Source: an uncultured Monoglobus sp.
Lineage (GTDB): Bacteria; Bacillota; Clostridia; Monoglobales; Monoglobaceae
Direction of reading: 5' to 3'
Assembly (NCBI GenBank): GCA_947624305.1
Contig: CANQKC010000006.1
Location: forward strand, 1-64,000
Length of the DNA stretch: 64,000 nucleotides
In this document: piece after piece, positions 8,809 through 16,850 of the stretch
Layout: each line of letters starts with the position of its first letter
Numbering within the stretch: the stretch's first letter is position 1
Notes under the pieces: generated by a model
Told to the model about the DNA's origin: nothing
The model's input: the letters and a program-made list of their open reading frames with translations, nothing else
The model's database searches: none
Made by a program: the position numbers and the translations under genes

Positions 8809-10182
8809 TCAGCCGTTTACAACGTCCTGCATCGCGCCTCTGATACCTTTTTCGTCGATCGCGGCGAGATATTTGTCTATCGAGGGCTTGAGGAAGCTCA
8901 GATCCTGTCGCCAATACTCGGTCTTTGCCAGAATATCGGCAACGGACGCGTCCTTCATGAACGCCATAACGTCGGCGTTGTCGTTGGCGGCGTCGGTCCT
9001 GTAAAACGCGATAAGCGCGGCCAGCGAGAATACCAGACAATCCGGCTCCTTGTTGTTCGCCTTTATGTACTCAAGAACCGAGGGCAGAACTCTTACCTGA
9101 TATTTTGATACCGAGTTAAGAGCGATGCTCAGCAGATAGTGCTTGATGAAGGGGTTCTTGAAACGCTCGATAACGTCGTTCGCGAACTGCGTCAGCTCGT
9201 CCTTGGGCAGGTCGAGCGTGGGGATTATCTCCTCAAACAGGCCCTTGTGCATGAAGTTATAGATAAGCTCGTCATCCATAGCCTCTTTCACGGTCTCGAT
9301 GCCCGCGAGGTGCGCGGCCAGAACCATCATAGTGTGAGCGCCGTTTAAGATCCTTACTTTTCTCTTCTTGTAGGGCGTAACGTCGTCAGTCCACAGAACG
9401 TTCATGCCCAGCTTGTCAAAGGGCAGCTCCTCGGCATATTTCTTGTCGCCCTGGATAACCCACAGGTGGAATATCTCGGCCGTGTCAATAACGTTGTCAA
9501 GATAGCCGTACTCCTTCTCCATCTCGGCAGCCGTGTCGCGGGGATAGCCCGTAACAATTCTGTCAACCAGCGTGTTGGTGAAGTAGTTCTCCTCATCGAC
9601 CCACTTGATGAAATCGTCGCCGTAGCCGAAGTCCGCGGCATGCTTTTTTATGCACTTCTTGAGCTCGTCGCCGTTCTTGTCGATAAGCTCGCAGGGCAGC
9701 AGCAAAAATCCGGGCAGGCCCGCGTCGTATCTCTTTTTCATAAACGTTGTGAGCTTGCCGGGGAATGTGAGCGCCTCGAAATCGTTCGGATCCTGATCGG
9801 GCTTGTACTCTATGCCCGCCTCGGTGGTGTTCGAGATTATGTAGCGCAGGTCGGGATTTTCGGCGCAGGCGTAAAACGCGTCGGTATCCTCAAAGGGATT
9901 GATGCCTCTTGTGATACACTCAACGACTCTTGTCTCCTCTACCTTTTCGCCGTTTAAGAGGCCGCGCAGATACAGAGTGTAAAGTCCGTCCTGCTCGTTG
10001 AGGAACTTCACAACAGGGCCCACGTTCACGGGCTGAACCACAACCACTCCGCCGTCATAGCCGTTTTCCTTGTTCAGGCGGTCGATCATCCAATCCACAA
10101 ATCCGCGGAGGAAATTGCCCTCGCCGAACTGCAGGAACCGCTCTTTAAGCTGACATTGTTCTTTTCTTTTTAACCTTTCCAT
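8809..10182 (-). CDS. uxaB: Tagaturonate reductase (mannitol dehydrogenase superfamily)
   Basis: LQFGEGNFLRGFVDWMIDRLN; VRILNGAHTMMVLAAHLAGIETVKEAMDD; next to uxaA. Confidence 0.92.
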   Translation of the reverse strand: MERLKRKEQCQLKERFLQFGEGNFLRGFVDWMIDRLNKENGYDGGVVVVQPVNVGPVVKFLNEQDGLYTLYLRGLLNGEKVEETRVVECITRGINPFEDTDAFYACAENPDLRYIISNTTEAGIEYKPDQDPNDFEALTFPGKLTTFMKKRYDAGLPGFLLLPCELIDKNGDELKKCIKKHAADFGYGDDFIKWVDEENYFTNTLVDRIVTGYPRDTAAEMEKEYGYLDNVIDTAEIFHLWVIQGDKKYAEELPFDKLGMNVLWTDDVTPYKKRKVRILNGAHTMMVLAAHLAGIETVKEAMDDELIYNFMHKGLFEEIIPTLDLPKDELTQFANDVIERFKNPFIKHYLLSIALNSVSKYQVRVLPSVLEYIKANNKEPDCLVFSLAALIAFYRTDAANDNADVMAFMKDASVADILAKTEYWRQDLSFLKPSIDKYLAAIDEKGIRGAMQDVVNG

Positions 10183-10200
10183 TTTAAACCCTCCTATTTA

Positions 10201-11682
10201 TTAATCAATAATTGTCATTACTTTCTGTCTCTCCTTGTCGGTGACGGCAACGCCGTTGATCGCAAGGGATTTTTTGGACTCCTCGTCAACCTCAAGGAAC
10301 GTCTCGGCGGTCGGCGAGATAAGCGAGTTGCTGAGCAGAATGTCGGTCGACTTTCTGATGCGGACCGCGGTGTTGTCTCCGGGAGAGGTCATGCCGCTGA
10401 TCTTTACAGAGTCGGACTGCTCGATTATGATCGAGGGCGACTGCTCGGCTGTGATGTGAATGTTGTTGAAGCACACGTCCTTCATGTTGGCGCAATAGAA
10501 ACCATAATGGCTTACAGGGTCAACGTGCCAAGCCATGATAGGCTCGCTGGCGACATTGTGCTCGCCCTTTGTCATTGTGCAAACAAAGTTGTCGATATGC
10601 AGACCCTTAACGGGCATCTCGGGCAGGCCGTAGATATATCCCGCCGCGCACTTTACCTCGCGGGCCGTAACGTTGCTTATGTAGATGTTTTTGAACACGG
10701 GCGTGTTGTCCTCGACCGGTCTGGCCTTCAGACTGAACAGCTCCTCGTCGTTGGGATCGGTGCCGCCGCACTGATAATAGCCGTTGATCGTCAGAGGCGA
10801 GAACACGTCATACATTATGATGTTGTCAATTCTGACATCCTTAACAAATCCGCCTCTCTTGCGGCGCGTCTTAATTCTGATGCCTCTGTCGGTGCCGTTG
10901 AACACGCAGTTGGATATGGTAACGTTTCTGACGCCGCCCGACATCTCGCTGCCGATAACAACGCCGCCGTGGCCGTCGTTCATTGTGCAGTTGGTTATCG
11001 TAATGTTCTCGCAGGCGTGCTGCTTCTGAAGATCGTCGTCCTCGGTGCCCGACTTGAGCGTTACGCAGTCGTCGCCGACAGTGATCGAGCAGTTGGAAAT
11101 ACGAACGTTGCGGCAGCTCTCGGGGTTAATGCCGTCGGTGTTCGGCGAGTCCGCGGGATTGCGGACCGAAATGCCGTCGATAACAACGTTGAGGCAGCAG
11201 ATGGGGTGAACCGTCCACATCGCCGAGTTTCTGATGGTTATTCCCTCTAAGCGAACATTGTTGCACAAAATGGGCTGGAAGGCTCTGGGTCTGTGCTGGT
11301 TCTCGGGATCATCCCACCAGTAATAGCCTCTGCCGTCGATAATGCCGCGGCCTGTAACGGTCACGCGCTTCGCCTTAACCGCGCACACCAAGCCCGCGTG
11401 TCCGCCTCTGTTGTAGCCCTCGATCTCCTTGTTTGTGAGCATGGGGTAATCGTCGGGATTTTCGCTGCCCAGGATAACCGCGCCGCCCTCAAGGTAGAGA
11501 GTCATAAAATCGCCGAGCATGATCGAGCCGGTCACATACTCTCCGGGAGGGAAGTACAGCGTACCGCCGCCCAGTTCCTTAAGCTTCGCGATAACCCCGG
11601 CTATCGCTTTTGTATTGTTAGTTTTGCCGTCCCCGATCACGCCGTATTGAGTGACGTCAAGAACAGATGATAAAGTGCTCAT
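10201..11682 (-). CDS. Glycoside hydrolase family 28 (polygalacturonase), no signal peptide
   Basis: VTQYGVIGDGKTNNTKAI, NTDGINPESCRNVRISNCSITVGDDCVTLKSG, GHGGVVIGSEMSGG, RGIRIKTRRKRGG. Confidence 0.95.
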   Translation of the reverse strand: MSTLSSVLDVTQYGVIGDGKTNNTKAIAGVIAKLKELGGGTLYFPPGEYVTGSIMLGDFMTLYLEGGAVILGSENPDDYPMLTNKEIEGYNRGGHAGLVCAVKAKRVTVTGRGIIDGRGYYWWDDPENQHRPRAFQPILCNNVRLEGITIRNSAMWTVHPICCLNVVIDGISVRNPADSPNTDGINPESCRNVRISNCSITVGDDCVTLKSGTEDDDLQKQHACENITITNCTMNDGHGGVVIGSEMSGGVRNVTISNCVFNGTDRGIRIKTRRKRGGFVKDVRIDNIIMYDVFSPLTINGYYQCGGTDPNDEELFSLKARPVEDNTPVFKNIYISNVTAREVKCAAGYIYGLPEMPVKGLHIDNFVCTMTKGEHNVASEPIMAWHVDPVSHYGFYCANMKDVCFNNIHITAEQSPSIIIEQSDSVKISGMTSPGDNTAVRIRKSTDILLSNSLISPTAETFLEVDEESKKSLAINGVAVTDKERQKVMTIID

Positions 11683-11727
11683 AATAAACCTCCGTTTGAC
11701 ACTTATTATAATTAATTATTCAAAAAT

Positions 11728-11756
11728 ATTATATATCTTCAGGCAAATAAAGTCAA
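11728..11756 (-). promoter_or_regulatory. Promoter of GH28-uxaB-uxaA cluster
   Basis: Minus strand TTGACT, 17 nt, TATAAT. Confidence 0.75.
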
Positions 11757-11793
11757 TCCCTTTTGAGGAAATATTGTCACAATATTAATAAAA

Positions 11794-12732
11794 TCAGGCA
11801 TCATTATTATGTTCATGATGCTCATGCGCGTCTCCGTCGGGATATTTGGCGCATTTTCCTATGTATGACATAAGCTCCTCCGCCTCCGCGCGGCTGAGCT
11901 GACGGCTCCATTCCGCCCTGCCGCTCGTGTCCGCGGGCCCGCCGTGGCCGTTTGTGTTTTTATATTCAAAATATCTCGTGTTGAGCGCTTCCTCGCCTGG
12001 TTTAAGGTGCCACGGCAGCCAGCCGACGGGCGCTATATCGCAGTTATACGCGCACTCGATAAAAGCGGTGGCGGAATTAATTCCCTCGCGCTCGGCCCGC
12101 CACGGGCGGCCGAGATATATTTCTCCGCAGCCCTCGCAGGCGCTGATATAGCAGTGATAGAACACAAAGCCCGCGGGATCGCGCTCCGACGTGTTCGCGG
12201 CCGAAATATATGACTTTTCGCGCACGCAGTTTATATCGCAGTCCTCAAACAAAACTTGAGCGTCGCCGAAGATAAAATCTACGCTTCCCTCTATGTAGCT
12301 GTCAAGGAAAAACTGCTTGCCGCTGCTTAAATAGAGCGTGTCCTGCCAACCGAGGATATTGCAGTCATAAAACGCCGCGCCGTCAGCGCCGCAGCTTACC
12401 GCGACGGCCTGCGTGACCTTTCTGTCGGGCGCTAGGCGGTTATATGAGTTCTCGATAGTTATGTTGTCGGCCTTAAAGTTTTTCGCGCTTTCCTTGATCG
12501 TCAATGTCGCGGATGAGAACGTGTCATAGCTCCCGCCGCCCGGCGCGGGCTCGCCGCTCGCGGCGTCATAGGTTATCGTGACATGGCCGTCGCCTATAAA
12601 TGAAATGTCCGGCTTGTCGACATACACCTTTTCGCGGTAAATTCCCGAAGGCAGGATCAGCGCGTCACCGGGTCGCGCCGCCTCAAGCGCCGACATGATC
12701 GTTTTGTGATCTTTTCTTACAATTATGTTCAT
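11794..12732 (-). CDS. Pectinesterase (CE8), no signal peptide, His/Asp-rich C-terminus
   Basis: QAVAVSCGADGAAFYDCNILGWQDTLY, GSVDFIFGDAQVLFEDCDI, YLGRPWR; tail PDGDAHEHHEHNNDA. Confidence 0.93.
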   Translation of the reverse strand: MNIIVRKDHKTIMSALEAARPGDALILPSGIYREKVYVDKPDISFIGDGHVTITYDAASGEPAPGGGSYDTFSSATLTIKESAKNFKADNITIENSYNRLAPDRKVTQAVAVSCGADGAAFYDCNILGWQDTLYLSSGKQFFLDSYIEGSVDFIFGDAQVLFEDCDINCVREKSYISAANTSERDPAGFVFYHCYISACEGCGEIYLGRPWRAEREGINSATAFIECAYNCDIAPVGWLPWHLKPGEEALNTRYFEYKNTNGHGGPADTSGRAEWSRQLSRAEAEELMSYIGKCAKYPDGDAHEHHEHNNDA

Positions 12733-12750
12733 ATTTTATCCTCCGTGCAG

Positions 12751-12784
12751 AAAAAGACAACTGCCAATTAATTGGCAGTTGTCT
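12751..12784 (-). terminator. Rho-independent terminator downstream of sugar-binding protein gene
   Basis: Perfect hairpin AGACAACTGCCAATTAATTGGCAGTTGTCT, then TTTTTC on minus strand. Confidence 0.88.
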
Positions 12785-12884
12785 GATTTTCAATTCCTTA
12801 AGCCTCGGCAATTATCCGGTTCGGGCTTTCGCTGTTTACCGTTCTGCTGCCTCAGACTTTTCGGCAATGAACCGTTAAGCCGGA

Positions 12885-14681
12885 TTACTCAGCCGCGGGA
12901 GCTTCCTCAGCGGGAGCGGCGGCGTCAGCGGGTGCAGCCTCGGCAGGCGCAGCCTCGCCGTCAGCCTCAGCCTCGGCGGCGGCCAGCTCGGCCTCTTCCT
13001 TCTCGATCTCAGCCTTGGTTCTCTCATAAACGGTCTTCTGCAGCTCGATGAACTCCTGCAGACCAACCTTGTTCATGTCGGAGATGTACATGTTCCAGTC
13101 AGCGTCATTGTTGGGGTCAACATCGCCGGTGAAAAATCTCTGGATATATTCGTCTCTCTTAGCGTTAAGAGCGATCTCGAGGTCAGCAAATCTCTGCTCT
13201 TCTTCCTCGTTATATCTCATAGGAATCTGGTCGAAGTAGTAGTAGTTGGGCTGCGCCATGAACGCGTCATACAGAGCCTCAACTTCCTTACCGCGGATAC
13301 TGTCGAACATGTGCTGCTCTTTCTTGAACTGCGAACCCATTGAGCCGTACTCAACTGTCAGGAGCTTATCCTCGTCCTTATCGGTCTCGGGATTACTCTC
13401 ATCATACCAGCCGGGATTGAACTGCGGCTCGCCGTTTACCATTGAATAGCTGTAGTTGTCGCTCGCAACGCCGGCCTTGATCTCATCGGGATCGTCCTCT
13501 TTTACACCATAGGTGTTGTAGAGCTGGCCTTCCTCGGTCGCGAACCAGTTGAACATATTGAGCAGAGCGTTAAATCTGTCGGGATCCTCCTGAATGCCGT
13601 CGCTGAACGCGGGGCCCCAGTTAGAGTACAGGGGGTCTCTCTTAAAGATCGTGCCCTTCTCGGGATACGCCGTAACCATGTTGGCTGTCCAGGCCCACTC
13701 GGCGTTCTTGCCGGCGTTTGTACCCTTGGTCTTCTTTGTGAAGTCCTCAATGTTATAAACATAGTTATAGGTGATGAAGCAGTTATCCTGCGCGAGTCTT
13801 GAAGAGAATGTGTCCTTATCGATCGAGAAGATTTCCTTGTCGATGAAGCCGGCGTCATTAAATCTCTTAAGAGTCTTGTACATCTCACGAGCCGCGTCGG
13901 TTGTGAGAGCGTAGGGAACATACTCACCCGTTACCGGATCAACATATGAATGTTGAGTCAGGATAAGCTCGGGGATCCAGTAAGCCTGGAAGAAGCCCGT
14001 GATAGCCGAACCGGGAGATGTTGTGCCCATGCCGTTACAAGAAATGATGATCTTGTCGGGATAAGCGGCCTTCAGCTTGGCGCATACGTCATAGAGCTCG
14101 TCAATAGTCTTGGGGAACTCTTTGATGCCCAGCTGATCAAATACGTCTTTTCTGTAGTCCCAGCACATCTGAGCCTTTTCCTGTCTCAGTGTGGGCAGGT
14201 AGTAAAGCTCACCGTCGGAACTCTTGGCCAGAGCCAGAACATCCTTAAAGTCTTCCTCGCTCCAGAGAGCTTTCCAGTCCTTTAAGATACAGTCGTCGCC
14301 CGTATAGGCTTCCTGGGGAATGGGCGCCAAATAACCTTCTGTGGCCCACTTCTTATACTGGGGCTCCTTGCCGCCCGTCGTAACGTCGGCCTCGTTGCCA
14401 ACCGCGTATGACAGGTTTGTCTTGGTCTCCCAGTCGCCTCTGGGAATTCTGTCGTACTCAAGCTGAACGTTGAACTTCTCTCTGATGAGCTGAGCGAAGT
14501 TCGCGTCCTGGCCCTCAGCGTAACCCTTGCTGTCCTGGGTGTACATGTTGAGGTAGTAGGTGTAGATCGTTTTGCCGTCCTGCACAATGTGGCCCTGCGT
14601 AGAACTCGAGCCGCAGGAGGCGAGAAGCGATACCGCCATAACAGCGGATGTTGCCAGAGCAACAATCTTCTTTAATTTCAT
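12885..14681 (-). CDS. Extracellular solute-binding lipoprotein (LplA-like, CUT1 sugar ABC transporter)
   Basis: Lipobox LLASCGSS; family-1 SBP features; adjacent LplB/LplC-type permeases; Ala/Glu/Pro-rich C-tail. Confidence 0.9.
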   Translation of the reverse strand: MKLKKIVALATSAVMAVSLLASCGSSSTQGHIVQDGKTIYTYYLNMYTQDSKGYAEGQDANFAQLIREKFNVQLEYDRIPRGDWETKTNLSYAVGNEADVTTGGKEPQYKKWATEGYLAPIPQEAYTGDDCILKDWKALWSEEDFKDVLALAKSSDGELYYLPTLRQEKAQMCWDYRKDVFDQLGIKEFPKTIDELYDVCAKLKAAYPDKIIISCNGMGTTSPGSAITGFFQAYWIPELILTQHSYVDPVTGEYVPYALTTDAAREMYKTLKRFNDAGFIDKEIFSIDKDTFSSRLAQDNCFITYNYVYNIEDFTKKTKGTNAGKNAEWAWTANMVTAYPEKGTIFKRDPLYSNWGPAFSDGIQEDPDRFNALLNMFNWFATEEGQLYNTYGVKEDDPDEIKAGVASDNYSYSMVNGEPQFNPGWYDESNPETDKDEDKLLTVEYGSMGSQFKKEQHMFDSIRGKEVEALYDAFMAQPNYYYFDQIPMRYNEEEEQRFADLEIALNAKRDEYIQRFFTGDVDPNNDADWNMYISDMNKVGLQEFIELQKTVYERTKAEIEKEEAELAAAEAEADGEAAPAEAAPADAAAPAEEAPAAE

Positions 14682-14729
14682 GTAAATTCCTCCTTATATT
14701 ACTGATAGTTTCAAGCGGGTCAACGAATA

Positions 14730-15623
14730 TTAACCCTTTACGGAACCTACCATAACTCCCTTTACGAAGTACTTCTGGATGAACGGATATACGCACAGCA
14801 TCGGAACGATAGAGATGAACAGCGTCGCATACTTCAGCGAGGCGGTGCTTACCTGAACCGTGTTGAGCTCACCGGCAGCGGCGGCCTCAGCTGCAAGCTG
14901 GTTCTCCATAACGATCTGTCTGATGATGTACTGCAGAGGATAGAGGTTCTTAACACGATCGCTCAGATAAAGCATAGCGCTGAACCACTGGTTCCACATG
15001 TATACGCCGTAGAACAGACCAACTGTTGCCAGCGCGGCCTTTGACAGCGGAAGAATTATCTTATAGAAGATAGTCAGCTCATTCGCGCCGTCGATAAACG
15101 CGGCTTCCTCAAGCTCAACCGGAACGCCTTCAAAGAAGGAACGCATAACAACCAGGTTATAGGTCGAAATAACCGCCGGCAGGATAAGCGCCCATCTTGT
15201 GTTGAGAAGATGCATCTTCTGCACGATCAAGTATACAGGGATCATACCTGCTGAGAAGAACATCGTGAATACGACCAGCTTGGTGATAAGGCCGTGGAAC
15301 GGAACTCTCTCTTTTGCTCTTGAAAGCGGATAAGCCAGCGTTGTCGTGAATGCCAGCGACAATACCGTGTAGAGTATCGTGTTGATGACCGCCTGCAGGA
15401 ACGACATGGGAACCGTCTTACCTGTAACGATCTCTTTATACGCGTCAAGGTTGGGCTGAACGGGCCAGAGCCAAACTTCACCCGCGTCAAACGCGGCCGA
15501 ACTGGACAGCGAAACCGAGAAGATGTATACGATCGGATACAGGATAACAATCATGAGTAAAATCAGGAATACGTAAATTACTATATCCAGAATGATTGAT
15601 GACAATGAATTATCTTTTACCAT
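14730..15623 (-). CDS. Carbohydrate ABC transporter permease (LplC/YtcP-like)
   Basis: EAAFIDGANELTIFYKIILPLSKAALATVGLF EAA motif. Confidence 0.93.
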   Translation of the reverse strand: MVKDNSLSSIILDIVIYVFLILLMIVILYPIVYIFSVSLSSSAAFDAGEVWLWPVQPNLDAYKEIVTGKTVPMSFLQAVINTILYTVLSLAFTTTLAYPLSRAKERVPFHGLITKLVVFTMFFSAGMIPVYLIVQKMHLLNTRWALILPAVISTYNLVVMRSFFEGVPVELEEAAFIDGANELTIFYKIILPLSKAALATVGLFYGVYMWNQWFSAMLYLSDRVKNLYPLQYIIRQIVMENQLAAEAAAAGELNTVQVSTASLKYATLFISIVPMLCVYPFIQKYFVKGVMVGSVKG

Positions 15624-15641
15624 TTATATTATCCCCCTCTC

Positions 15642-16640
15642 TTACCATAATCCGGTGTCGGTAAGCTTATTCGAGATGAAGTTTGCTACAACAACGAGGA
15701 TAATGTTGATTATCGAGTTAAACAAACCAACCGCGGTCGAGAACGACAGCTCACCTTGCGTAAGACCCTGATTGTAAATGTATGTACTCAAGATCTGTGA
15801 CTTTGTGTATGTTGCGGGACGCTGCAGAAGCAGGGCCTTGTCGGCGCCCAGGGACATGATCTTACCGATCTGCATAACCAGCAGGATAACGATCGTGGGT
15901 CTGATCAGCTGAACAGAAATGTGCCACATCTTCTGAACTCTGCTCGCGCCGTCGATAGTGGCGGCCTCGTACAGCTCCTGGTCAACAGCGGACAGAGCGG
16001 CGATATAAACAATGGCGCTCCAGCCTATGCTCTGCCAAACATCGGAAGCGATGTAAACCGTTCTGAACCAGTTGGCTCTGTCGAGGAACGGAATACCCTG
16101 CTTGATAAGGCCGAGTTTCAGCAAAATCATGTTGATGATACCCTCATTGGCAAAGCTTGACGCGTCAGCGGAAGTCTGCTGCGAGGATAAGAACAGTGTC
16201 AGCATACCGCAGACAGCGGCAACCGATACGAAGTGAGGCAGATAAGAAACCGTCTGAACGACTTTCTTAAACTTCTGCGATCTCAGCTCGTTGATGAACA
16301 GCGCCAGCAGGATAGCCAGCGGGAACAGCCACAGAATATGCAGAATACTCAGCGCTATGGTGTTCCAAACGTAGTTCCATACGTCGGGTATGGTGAAAAA
16401 TCTGATGAACTCCGCAAAACCGTATTGATCGGCCCAGGGACTTCCCAGAATACCGAGTTTCGGCTTGTAATCTTTAAACGCCGCCAGCAGTCCGTAGAAC
16501 GGCCAGTAGTGGAACAGTAAAAAGAATACAACGCCGGGGATCATGAGGATCATCAAGAATTTACCTCTGCTGAACTTAGAGAATTCGTTCTTGAAGTAAC
16601 CTACGATACCCTTGCTTTCCTTTTTTGTTTGATTACTCAA
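15642..16640 (-). CDS. Carbohydrate ABC transporter permease (LplB-like)
   Basis: EAATIDGASRVQKMWHISVQLIRPTIVILL EAA motif. Confidence 0.93.
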   Translation of the reverse strand: MSNQTKKESKGIVGYFKNEFSKFSRGKFLMILMIPGVVFFLLFHYWPFYGLLAAFKDYKPKLGILGSPWADQYGFAEFIRFFTIPDVWNYVWNTIALSILHILWLFPLAILLALFINELRSQKFKKVVQTVSYLPHFVSVAAVCGMLTLFLSSQQTSADASSFANEGIINMILLKLGLIKQGIPFLDRANWFRTVYIASDVWQSIGWSAIVYIAALSAVDQELYEAATIDGASRVQKMWHISVQLIRPTIVILLVMQIGKIMSLGADKALLLQRPATYTKSQILSTYIYNQGLTQGELSFSTAVGLFNSIINIILVVVANFISNKLTDTGLW

Positions 16641-16707
16641 AGCGTTTTCCTCCCCTACTATTTATTTTGTTTTGGGCTTAGGGAGCCCTAATTATTTTGC
16701 TATATAC

Positions 16708-16736
16708 ATTATATAAGATTTGCACAAAAAAATCAA
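16708..16736 (-). promoter_or_regulatory. Promoter of the sugar ABC transporter genes
   Basis: Minus strand TTGATT, 17 nt, TATAAT. Confidence 0.7.
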
Positions 16737-16850
16737 GAAAAAATCTATGCATTTTGCAAAAATCACAATAAAACCTTAATCAACATATATTTTCCTTATT
16801 TTTTGTGCTTTTTACATAAAAATCATAAGGTTTTCTTATTAAATTTGCAC

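Noticed and set aside
10456-11250. 264-aa + strand ORF inside GH28
   Set aside because: Antisense to an intact GH28 with catalytic motifs; low-complexity Val/Ala/Asp composition typical of reverse-strand frames.
12900-12990. Triplet-like repeats considered as CRISPR or satellite
   Set aside because: No regular repeat-spacer structure; they encode the Ala/Glu/Pro tail of the binding protein.
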